Source of the DNA: Gyrodactylus bullatarudis
Taxonomy: Eukaryota; Platyhelminthes; Monogenea; Gyrodactylidea; Gyrodactylidae
Assembly (NCBI GenBank): GCA_012064415.1
Contig: SSNU01000024.1
Coordinates: forward strand, 1-64,000
Length of the DNA: 64,000 nt
Direction: 5' to 3'
Under the pieces are notes generated by a model. It had not been told where the DNA came from and did not search any database. It saw only the letters and a program-made list of their open reading frames with translations. Shown here piece after piece: positions 44,731 to 54,717 of this stretch (the first letter of the stretch is position 1; each line of letters starts with the position of its first letter). Both the position numbers and the translations under genes were made by a program.

Positions 44731-45684
44731 TCAAAATTGCATAGAGAGGATTAAAATTAACATGGAAACTGGAAGTAGATAAAAAACTGAAATCCGTTCA
44801 CATGCAGAAACAGTACCCTTGAAATTTTTGAGTACGCTCCGCTGATTCAGACTTTGCAGGGGCCTGTAGTTCATGATCCAACCGTCACTTCGTTTAACCT
44901 TGCGGATTTCAGTCATCTGATTATCTGTTACGTGGAGGGGCTTTGTGAAAACGATCCGTCTAACATTTTCAGTGCACGGAATCTCCGTTAGACTTCCAGT
45001 ATAGGTGACATATTCGTCGAGGTTCGTGTATCTTTTCACTGCCTCGGGAATATTATAGGCATACATCTGGGTTAGGGAGTTAACCTCGTAGAGTCTATTG
45101 AGTTCAGCTGGCAGTAGACTGGTCACAAGAGTGTCTTTGATCGAAGCAACCTGTTTGAAGAGGAAACTCACAATGACAATACCGTCTGGATTGCCGACTG
45201 ACATATCATAGCTCGTGTATTTGGGGTTGAAATGATAGAAGTGCACTTCCAAAGCGTACTGTTTCCCATTCACATAGTGCTCAGAGCCGGGAGTATTCGA
45301 GCCTTCGGACCAGTGGAACTTGTAATGATCTAATTTGTAGTCTACGCCATCTAGTTTAAATTCAGCGCCAGACTCTTGCACATCGACCCTAACTGGGTTA
45401 AAATATTCAATATTCATAAAAAAGTAATGTTCTTCAGACTAACTTGAGTAAAGATCATTTTTCAGACGAAATGTACCCGTTGGTATTTTTAGATCGGACC
45501 AGTTGATATTTTGCATGTTTTCTTGGTACTTGGCATCCCTGTCGGTGATGTCGATTGGACTCTGTGAGAGGCCAGCACAATGCCTCGGATAGTCTACTGC
45601 CCAGCTATTAGGCTTCTCATAGACATTGGCCAATATCTCTTCAAGTTTTATTGTCCAGGTGATAACTAAGAAGAGTCTAAGCAT
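44731..45684 (-). CDS. Alpha carbonic-anhydrase-related protein, His94 lost
   Basis: Exon 1 (45684-45444) and exon 2 (45392-44731) flank a 51-nt intron; 300 residues. A signal peptide (MLRLFLVITWTIKLEEILA) is followed by a full alpha-CA fold: LSQSPIDITD, KLDHYKFHWSEG, GSEHYVNGKQYALEVHFYHF and GSLTEIPCTENV. The first zinc ligand, His94 in human CA2 numbering (FHFHW), is lysine here (YKFHW); His96 and His119 remain, as do Glu106, Glu117 and Thr199. The proton-shuttle His64 is also absent. It is therefore probably inactive as an anhydrase (a CARP-like protein). The C-terminal hydrophobic tail (VFYLLPVSMLILILSMQF) suggests a GPI anchor. The intron is at the same place and phase as in the intact relative at 51980-53154. 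Confidence 0.88.
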
Positions 45685-46399
45685 TTATTATCAGATTTTG
45701 CTAACCACTACCAAGTCTAGGAAGAATCCCCAGCACAATTAAGAAAAACATGATATTTATATTCAAAGTCTAAGGAATAGAAATTTTCTTGAAGCCAATT
45801 AACTGAGTAAATGTCAGTGAAAGAAAGAGCAATAATAAGAATCTTGTTACAAGGGTTACATATTGTACGAAAGTAAATATGATAGATATTTTCTTTGATT
45901 GTCTGAGACAGTCTCTCACGACCAGTCCAGACATTTATAAGTTACAAATTGTAACCTTAGGGAATTGAGTAAACTTGTGAAAAACCTAAAGATTTTTTCC
46001 ATCGGAGGTTCTATATATAGGTTAAGCCAGAAGATTTACAATATATATATATAATATAAATCTGACAATAGATTCTTGATCGAAATTTAATTGATGCTTT
46101 TCTCTTAGACCTGCATTGAATCATTTTGCTAAATTAGAATATGAAATACCAAAGGAGCATTAAGGGAATGCAAATTGGCCCAGTTTGCAGCATATTCTTT
46201 ATGACTCTTGTTATTGGCCAAATCTATGATCTCAGCTTACTCTATAACAACAAACTGGATACTTGAATACAGGCTAAACTTCAATAAGCTGAGAAACAAA
46301 TTTTCTACGAAAATGTGTCCACTCTCCTGAACTTTGGCTCTTACTACTCTTCAAGCAATTCATTCTCCCAAAATTTTGATTATTGAACATCGCTTCTCT
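45685..46399. other. 5' flank of the CA-related gene
   Basis: Contains a TATAAAT-like motif on the minus strand at about 45750 and otherwise no recognisable element. Confidence 0.35.
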
Positions 46400-46630
46400 G
46401 CAATCTTTCGACAGATACTACCATAAAGAAAACCGAACGCATTCAATTTCAATTCCTACGGGTGTGCTTCGGGCTTCTCGAAAAGACTAATCTACATCCT
46501 ATCTGGCTTAGAAGTATTGCCTTCGCTGCTCAAGAGGATTCACAGTACTTCTCACTACCCTTCATCCTCTTAGGCACAGATTCCAAGTTAACATCGATGC
46601 ATTTAAAAATATTTTCTGCAAGACTTGATT
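46400..46630 (+). pseudogene. Non-LTR retrotransposon 3' fragment
   Basis: The frame TERIQFQFLRVCFGLLEKTN then LHPIWLRSIAF matches the C-terminal part of the element at 6400-8178 (LERIQYTYLKSCLGPL, LHTLWLRRTA), and HRFQVNIDAFKNIF matches its end. Only this tail is left, as expected of 5'-truncated insertions. Confidence 0.65.
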
Positions 46631-46639
46631 TTCATTAGG

Positions 46640-48159
46640 CTCAATTTTGGAATTAAACCTATCGTTACTCAAAAGTAGATATGCATAATTAAAATTAGTA
46701 AATTACCCATGTCCACTAAACGTGAAGAATGAATGAATGTTGAGAAAATAATGAAAAAACATTATTAGGCTTACTTCCAACTAAAAAATGGAAATCAAAT
46801 GTTTTCTCTATTCACTATCAAATGTACATTTATTGCACTTATGGTAAACTCTATTTATTCTTTTATGAAATTAAATTAATGAACATGGCTCTCAAGTTTC
46901 CTTTCACGAATGATTCAGAAATCTTTTCTTTTTTTAATTTCATTTGAATCTGAGACTGCAGGATTTACCCCCCCCCCCTTCAGGTTATTTTTGTAGTGTC
47001 CCATTCTACCCTTTTTTCTTGACTGTAGCATTCAGTCTTTTGTCGATCAAATGGTTTGTGTATTCACGTCTTTCGATACAAAAATAGGCTATCGTAGAGG
47101 GTTCAGGACATAGAGTTATTTGACTTTTAATCTATATGACCCTGGGAAATAGTCTTTCAGAAAAACGTTCTTTAAATTAGTATTGTACATGTTCAAGGAA
47201 AAGATATGACAGGAAAAGACCAGAGATGTTGCTCTCAAGATATATGTATTTGAAATAATTCAATTTCTCAGATGGAAGATTTTTCGACATTTGAAAAATA
47301 TTACGCTGATATAAACTACAAAGGTTGAATGAAGATTTTCACTCTCAAATCAGGTTTCAATCGATGTTAGCTTAACGTGTGTTTAGCCTTTTTTTAAGAA
47401 TGAAAACACCATTTTCTTACTTCTTTTTAAAATACATTTGCTAGTGTGCCAATAAAACCATTTTTTATATCTTTTCAAACAGTAAAAATAAAGGTTTGGC
47501 CATGCAATCAATACGAAATGCACAGAGATTTTAATTAAAATTCAAATTGTAATACTTTTTTTAAATCACAAATTGTAGATTGTAACTAAAAGTAACATAG
47601 AATAGTAAAACTATTGGATCTTCTTTCCTTGAATTACATGCTAATTTATGCAGCCTAGACTCTCTCATATTGAGAAGTTTAAACCTAGATTCTGTCTAGT
47701 AATTCCACGTTCTTTACATTTAAATTCAACTTAAGTGCTTTATGAAATGCTCGGTCATGGTAATATGGAGTAGTCATCGGTTTTTCAATTCTATAGTTCA
47801 ATGTTCAATTTCATTTTCCCTGGGTGAAACTGTAGTTCGGAATGAACTGGATCAACACTTCAGATCATAAATTTGACTCTGTCGCTTACAAGCAATCAGT
47901 ATTTTCTGATTTTTTATGAAGAGATCAATCGATCTAAAAAATTTCTCAAATGAAAGATCATTTAAAATAACATTTACTAGATACAATTTTCGACGAAATT
48001 TTCTTATATTATCCTTGCAGTACGAGCCCAAAAATTGATGTATCTTTAATATATTTCTTATGTTTATGGGTCAATGAAATAAAATTTAGACCGGACCAAT
48101 GAAATCTACGATAAAAATAGGTATATTATGATATTTTTGTTTGTGTATTTCGCACTCCT
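46640..48159. other. Non-coding AT-rich stretch
   Basis: A C-run at about 46969-46978; no gene or RNA recognised. Confidence 0.4.
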
Positions 48160-48300
48160 CGCCCCGGAAAATGGCCAGATTTTTCACTAAAATAATAATA
48201 AAGTGAACAACATGAGTAAGATTCCAAAAAATATTCGAATTTTTGATGAAAACATCGAGATTTCTGTAAAAATCATAGATTCCCAACTTTATATTGAAAA
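48160..48300. repeat. Single arm of the foldback family at 42252-42952
   Basis: Shares GCCAGATTTTTCACTAAA, AACATGAGTAAGATTCCA and GAGATTTCTGTAAAAATCAT with the right arm of that element. Confidence 0.6.
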
Positions 48301-48522
48301 TAATTAGAAGGAAAAATGGCCAAAATTAAATTCAGCAATTTTTTCATCCTGTCATTTTCAATACAAGATCATTTTATCTGTTTCAATCAGTACATGAATT
48401 GGTTTTGGATCATACTTTTTAGAGATCATTTGAAAACCCCTGAAGAGTCCATACCGATTCTGACTTCGACAAAATCTATCTATAATTGAGTCAAAGTTTT
48501 ATTTCTCGGTTATTCAACAGCA

Positions 48523-48834
48523 AAGAATGGTCTGACTATCCAGATTTGTTGTAGCACGGCAAGTTGGTTGATGTGGAGTTGGGGAAAAAATCTCAGGAAA
48601 TGGAACTTGAACTCATTCATCAAGACTTTTTGGAAGAAAAAATAATCCCAATTTCTGTTCAAAATATCAATAAAATGTAAGATTTAGATGTCATATCAGA
48701 TGTATCATTAGAATCGTCTCAATCGAAACTGAATCAACTTCTGACCTGTGTTAGTGACCGAAAATCTGAAGAATTTATCGCAATTGAGCATTTTCTACCC
48801 TGCTTATTGTATTGTACAAGGTTATATATCATTT
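48523..48834 (+). pseudogene. Unrecognised degenerate coding stretch with two stops
   Basis: One frame reads SKEWSDYPDLL, stop, HGKLVDVELGKKSQEMELEL, then EEKIIPISVQNINKM, stop, and SDVSLESSQSKLNQLLTC, ending near 48834. Apart from a TAG and a TAA the composition is protein-like. It looks like a short relic of a gene or transposon; no family recognised. Confidence 0.35.
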
Positions 48835-51800
48835 AAAGTTTAGTTTTATGTTTAGCGCCTTAGTATACGTAAACAAATTGAACATATACAGATTTGTTAT
48901 TTGTTTACAAGAAAGCTTTGGTGCAAGTTTTTGTCAAGAGACTTGACAAGCCATTCTACGACTACTTCCCCCTACACTGTTTTTTGAAGATAATCTTAGT
49001 TCTTTCTGTTTATGATTAAACGTAATTGAGGTCACTCGAGGAAGGAAGTGTGAATAACAGGAATTCGTTATGCTACTCTTTGGTAGTCTATCCAATTAAT
49101 TTCTGTGTCCGAAGAAATTAGAGCGTAATATATCGCGAAGTATATACAAAGAAACCAAAATTTTACAAGGAATTCATTGGTGCATTCAGTTTTCCGTTTT
49201 TAAGGGTGGATTTTATAAGTACGAAAAATTGATTTTTTTAAAGTTTAATTGCGAGGTTCAGAGAGGTTTTAGAGAGTTTAAAACCATTTGAGTATACAAA
49301 AAACAAGTTCCTTTTTCATAGGAACATTAAAGTTTCTCTTCAAAGGCACTCTAAAAAAACCTGTTTTATGTAGGTCTACTTGTTAAATTAGTGTTTTGCA
49401 TCACGTAGTGAAGGGGTTTGAATCGAGTATACGCTTGTTTCGAGCTTCGAATTGTCTAGTTTGAAAGATAAAAAAGTACTGATTTCATAAATAGTCAGGG
49501 CAAGAAAATCAGTTGATCAGATCAAAAAAACCATTGTCATCACTATTGAAGCATAAATAAATGAACTGGAACTCTTATGTATAGTTGTCTAATTTCTAAG
49601 GTGTAAGATTTCGTATGGACACACAGTAATTAGTAACCAATGATCCTAGTTAGCTAAGAGATTTATTTTCCTCAGTAGATAAAAATTCCACTTGCGATCA
49701 TGAAACTTTCCATTTGAACAAATATAGAGTCGATTTCGACCAAATTCTCAGTTTTAGTTTATGGAAAATCAATTTTATTTTCATCTTGGGATTTAAATTA
49801 GCCATAGTCACGGAGATGGGGAGACGATTCTTTCCATCGAAAAGTCACTTGGCTAGAAAATTCTCATTCACAACATAAAAGAATAAAAGGTAGCCATGGA
49901 TTTCTCAATTATATAATCATAATTATTGTCATTTATTCCTATCCTAATCATTATAGGAAATAATAATGAGTTGCTAATGTTCTCATTGTCTCGTTGTTAG
50001 ACTGACTAAGATGATGATGCCTTGAAAGAAATGTACATCTGATTTTAGCACATACTCTTACATATCACTTATATGATATCAGAGACATTTGAATTACTCT
50101 AATTTGACTGAGGATATTCTTTATTGAGAAACTTCAGTATACTGTAGACGAAAATCGAACCAGAGTCACGAGCATTGAACGAAAACCAATGGACCAACTC
50201 CTCATGTGTAACATTCTATGGACATCAGCACTCATATTTAAGCAAGAAGGCTGTTTTAAAGTCGGGATACGAAATCTTTTGCAAGCATTTCCTAATTTAA
50301 TCTAGCCTATTATGTTGCTGAAATCTTTTAGATTTAATAGCAACATTGATTCATGAAGAGAGGAATATAAACATCTGTCTTTCCATATACGGGCCTCTCC
50401 AAAACTGCGAGAACATTTGATTCCGGAGGTGATTTCATTGGTGATTTTTATTCCATTCACTCGTTAAGAAATTTATTTAAAGTTTACTGATTTTTACTGA
50501 TTTTATACTGAGTATAGTATAATCGAGAATAGTAAAATCGACTCTTGATTCCTTTCAAAAAAAGGGAATTTAGTTTTTCAAAAATTGATTGATGAAAAAA
50601 TCCTAAACTAGGTGTAGTTCCAATTAATTAGCATCTGTTGGGAGACTCAAGGAAGAAACTTATGAATCATCAAATTTTATTACTGTCGTCGTCTGGGAAA
50701 TTTAATATCCCCATTTTTTTACTACATATCTGTTTTGTTATCCTGAATGCATTTCCCCTACTGAAGGGAGTTAATTGAATTTTTTATTCTTCAAAAACTA
50801 AATTTCAGACGTGAAGTTTGCCTTTTTAAAATTTATTTTCCATTTCTCCTTGAATTTATCTTGTTTAAAAATAAATTATTACCATTCCTAGATCGATAAT
50901 TGGTAGGGGCCAAGTTTAATCAGATTCCTCACAACAAGCCTTTGGAATATGATTCCCCATATCTCATCCTTCAGTATTTGAAACCATAGGTTTGATAAAT
51001 CTCTGTTTCCGACTTGTTGCTGTCAGGAATGCCTCTTTTATCTACAACAGCAGCAATTCCTACTCTGAATAGGTAAGATGGTGAAAATTTTCATCATACC
51101 TTTCTAGGCCTACAGATAAATTTTCAAGGGTCTCTAGATAATAATTCAATTTTTGTCTGAGATCTCTAAAATTATATCTTTTGTTTCAATAATAAATGGT
51201 TTGGTCTTAACCTGTTTTTCCTGTATTTTACCATTCAGTTTCTGATACAAGGACCTGAGAAGACAAGTTATCTGTTCAAATCACATGAGATAATTAAAGA
51301 GAACATAAAGACGTCGACTAAAAAGTGACGGCCACAAAATTATCCAATAGTGGAAAGCAAACACTTTAGAATAATAATAATTTAGGTAGATAGACAAAGC
51401 CTTTGAATAGCTCAAGGAATCGGAGCGAAGTGAAACCAACCCACTCCTCTTGATATTATATCAACTATCAACTCCTTTGTGCAATCAGTGATTACTAATC
51501 ACTGATCAGCTAAAACTGCTATCAATATGCGTGCGTACATGTTTACTTTGGTTTGTGCAAACATTACAAGCCCAACAGATTACAAGTCGACAAATATTTA
51601 CATATTAAATATTCTGGAAAACTACTGTCTGATGAGCCAGCTTCATTTCATATGAGTTTCTGGTCTAGGATTCTTAAGAATATTGAAGAGAAATACTATA
51701 GAGAAAACCTGTCTCCTCGATCAAATTGAACGGATCTCTCTTTGTTTACTCAGTTCTTGTAAATATAAGAGAGAAATGTCTATCGATAAGACAAGACTTT

Positions 51801-51900
51801 CATGATGATCTCTTGTAGAGTTTAATGAAAACAATTGTTCTCCACAAATCAGAATCGATCTCGTCTCCTATTGGTTAATTACTGACTGAATAGAAATAGG
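48835..51900. other. Non-coding stretch
   Basis: No gene, RNA or clear repeat seen over about 3 kb. It ends in the promoter of the carbonic anhydrase gene. Confidence 0.4.
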
Positions 51901-51902
51901 CC

Positions 51903-51911
51903 TATATATAA
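51903..51911 (+). promoter_or_regulatory. TATA box of the carbonic anhydrase gene
   Basis: TATATATAA lies about 70 nt before the ATG at 51980, leaving room for a start site near 51935 and a short leader. Confidence 0.55.
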
Positions 51912-51979
51912 CCACGTCCAAGTGTGAAGGAAGCCAGATTCTCATCAACTAAGAAGAAGAAGCGGAAGAGACATCAGAT

Positions 51980-53154
51980 ATGCATCGAATCCTACTGATA
52001 TTCTTGCTGCAGGTTCTCATCAAGAACGTTTGTAAGTGCATATTTTTAGTTAATGGTATAAATCAATGTAGATGCCTTGTATGAGAACACGGATACCTGG
52101 AAGACAGCCTATGCTCAGTATTGTAATGGCAATCAACAGAGTCCCATTGAGATTACTACAGACAATGCAAAATTCTCAACTACACTAAAAAAGCCAGTTT
52201 GGACTGGTACAATTCCTCAAGCGAATGCTCAGTTCACTGTGAAGAACGATGGTAAAAGCAGTAAGTCCCGACCCCCTCTGTTTTTTATTTATGTGTGTGA
52301 GAAAATGAAGAATGAATGCATATTTCCTCTTTATTCAGGGAGAAGGAGGGGGGAAATAGATTTAATTATTCTGGGAGAAATAGCTTACTTCTGCCTCCTT
52401 CGATAAATACCAAGAAATGGGAAATTGATTGATTCATTTTGTTTTTAATTTTTAGCTTGTTTTCTAAATAAAAATTATTTTCCCCCCCCTACTAGTCTAT
52501 GTTGATGCAAAGATGAGTGGGACCAAGTTGACCACTACTGCTGGTGAGTTCATCCTGGATGGATATCACTTGCATTGGTCCAATGTTGATAGTGGCAAGG
52601 GATCGGAGCATGTCGTCAACGGGATACAGTACCCTTTGGAGGTTCATTTCGTCCACTACAACACAAAATATGGCTCTGTTGGTGGAGCCTTGGCAAATCC
52701 TGATGGCCTTACAGTGATTGGGGTGCTCTTCAAGGAGGAAAAGACGGAGACTTCTCTATTTGAAAAGATTTTACCAAGTGATTTGACTTCTCTCCAGACA
52801 GTTAATGGCCAGACCCTGATGCCGGCCGTTAACATTGCCGTAGAGGTTCAAAAATACATAACCTTTGATGAGATTGTTAATTACAAGGGGTCCCTGACGA
52901 CGCCAAATTGTAATGAGGTTGTCGACTGGTGGTTTAAATCAAAGCCCATTTACGTGAAATCAGAACAGTTGAGTGCTTTGCGAAAAGTCGCATTTGCTGA
53001 AAATGACAAATTCAATTACAGAGCTCTTCAACCACTTAACAATCGAGCAGTGACAAGAAACTTTGAGGGAACTGTCTCTAAGGGCCAGACCAAGTTTGCC
53101 AGTTCCATTCTCAGTTCAATGGTTGTCATTGGGCTAGCAAAGTTTATAATTTGA
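51980..53154 (+). CDS. Secreted, probably GPI-anchored alpha carbonic anhydrase
   Basis: Three exons: 51980-52031, 52072-52260, 52496-53154; phases 1 and 1; 299 residues; the first intron is 40 nt. The leader MHRILLIFLLQVLIKNVYA is followed by GNQQSPIEIT, LDGYHLHWSNV, GSEHVVNGIQYPLEVHFVHY and GSLTTPNCNEVVDWW. All three zinc histidines (human His94, His96, His119), Glu106, Glu117, Thr199 and Thr200 are present, so it should hydrate CO2; the shuttle His64 is replaced by lysine. A hydrophobic C-terminus (SSMVVIGLAKFII) fits a GPI signal, placing the enzyme on the cell surface. The second intron is at the same position and phase as the intron of the inactive relative at 44731-45684, so the two arose by duplication. 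Confidence 0.93.
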
Positions 53155-53700
53155 CAAACATGAAGCTGTGTCAATAGTTGCTTAAAAACATGAAATTTTC
53201 CTCAAGCGATATGAATAATAAAAAGTCATTCATGAATCATTATTTTCTATTAACACGTGTCTACTCAATAGTAAGTAGGAAAATATCTTAAATTAAATTT
53301 TATTTCTTGATTCACCGGACCATAGTAAGAACTAATCATTAACTCTTATAGAAAGGATATGAGAATCTAATAATGAGAAGGTCTCAAATTTTGAGTATTT
53401 CAAGTTTTACGTACAAAAATTAAAACCCTTAGTGGGATGAATAGTTTAGGAACTAAGCAGTGATTCTAAGTTTTCGTCTGACCAATGATGAAGGTGATTT
53501 TGGACCAGCAACTGAATTTGGATACAGAGTCCAATTTGGCTGAAAGAGAATGTTTCCAGTTTGTTCAGAAATTATTGAATCTGAAAGGATTCATATCACC
53601 TAGCCTTAAGTAAAGCCAAGAAATTACATTTCTAGCATGTTTTTCTATTCATTGAACAGTTACTTTACTCTGCTATCAAATGGGAAGGTGAGAGTTCTCA
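53155..53700. other. Intergenic stretch
   Basis: An AATAAA signal follows the carbonic anhydrase stop (about 53216). Nothing else recognised before the TATA box of the next gene. Confidence 0.4.
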
Positions 53701-53708
53701 TATAAATA
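53701..53708 (+). promoter_or_regulatory. TATA box (TATAAATA)
   Basis: Lies 45 nt before the ATG of the six-cysteine secreted protein gene at 53753. Confidence 0.55.
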
Positions 53709-53752
53709 CACGAAAGCCTCTCAGCAATTAGACAAAAATTTCGATAAAACAA

Positions 53753-54217
53753 ATGGTTCTCTGCAATAAACTGGCCTGTGTCTTTTTCTTCAGCTCAATT
53801 GGACTCTGCAGCCTCGCATCGACTAGCACAGATATGCTCAAGGAGGAATTCATTCAGTTCCTAATCCAACACCAGCTCCACCATTTGTCTACATTGGCCA
53901 AGTTCGAAGCACAGGATGTGAGTGATAACGGATCGTGCAGTTTCAAGTGTGCCAATCTCGTCAAGGACTGCAAGAAAGAGTACGAACATCTCCTGGAAAA
54001 CCAGCAAGACTGCACTGAAGAGACGAACACTTGCAAAAACCATTGTGAAGAGTTGGAAAATAGAAGTTCTTTATTCAATAAAAACCCCTTTTTTCGAAAA
54101 ATATTCCTGCTTAATCGATCATTTTATTCCCTCAGAGAAATGATTTTAACAAGATTCAGTAATTTAATTCTAGCAGATTGTGTCAGTTTTCTTCCATCAT
54201 GGAAGTTGATTGGCTAA
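53753..54217 (+). CDS. Secreted six-cysteine helical protein
   Basis: The frame has 154 residues with a signal peptide (MVLCNKLACVFFFSSIGLCSLAS), a helical stretch (about 25-50) and then six cysteines in a mirror-symmetric spacing CxxxC-x6-C-x13-C-x6-CxxxC (CSFKC at about 62-66 to CKNHC at about 94-98), which suggests a disulfide-stapled helical hairpin. The part after about residue 100 is AT-rich and less protein-like, so the true gene may splice away near codon 100; I could not place that junction. A TATA box is 45 nt upstream. Function unknown; secreted small protein. Confidence 0.6.
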   Translation: MVLCNKLACVFFFSSIGLCSLASTSTDMLKEEFIQFLIQHQLHHLSTLAKFEAQDVSDNGSCSFKCANLVKDCKKEYEHLLENQQDCTEETNTCKNHCEELENRSSLFNKNPFFRKIFLLNRSFYSLREMILTRFSNLILADCVSFLPSWKLIG

Positions 54218-54717
54218 GAGCTCACTGAGCAAATTCTCGACTCGATTTATAATTCTATAAAAAAAGAGATTGAATGCTCTTGAGAACAAGAGAAGGGGAA
54301 AAATCTGTTCAAATTACTGAGAGAGGAAAAATCACAGAAAAGTATTGTGCAATCTTTTTATACACACAAGTAAACATTTTTTGTGGTAATACAACATAAA
54401 ATATAAATATATCAATGATTGTATGCTAAATGTATATAAATGTACTTGAAAAGCATTTCAAAACGTATAGATTTGTCAAAAAGGTAGAACTTTTTGGCAA
54501 GAATTACAATGTTCTCTCCTGATTGGCCAAGATCAAATGGGCCAGTAAGATTTGATCAATGAAGATTTTAGCCAATCACAACGAGAGTCAAATATCTTGC
54601 TTCCCCTTATAGGATAAATTTGATCGATAATATCTTGTGTACGCATACTAGAAAGGATTGTAAAACGTTGTTGTTCATCGATCAACGGCCCCTCTTATTT
54701 GGAACTATGCAACCAGG

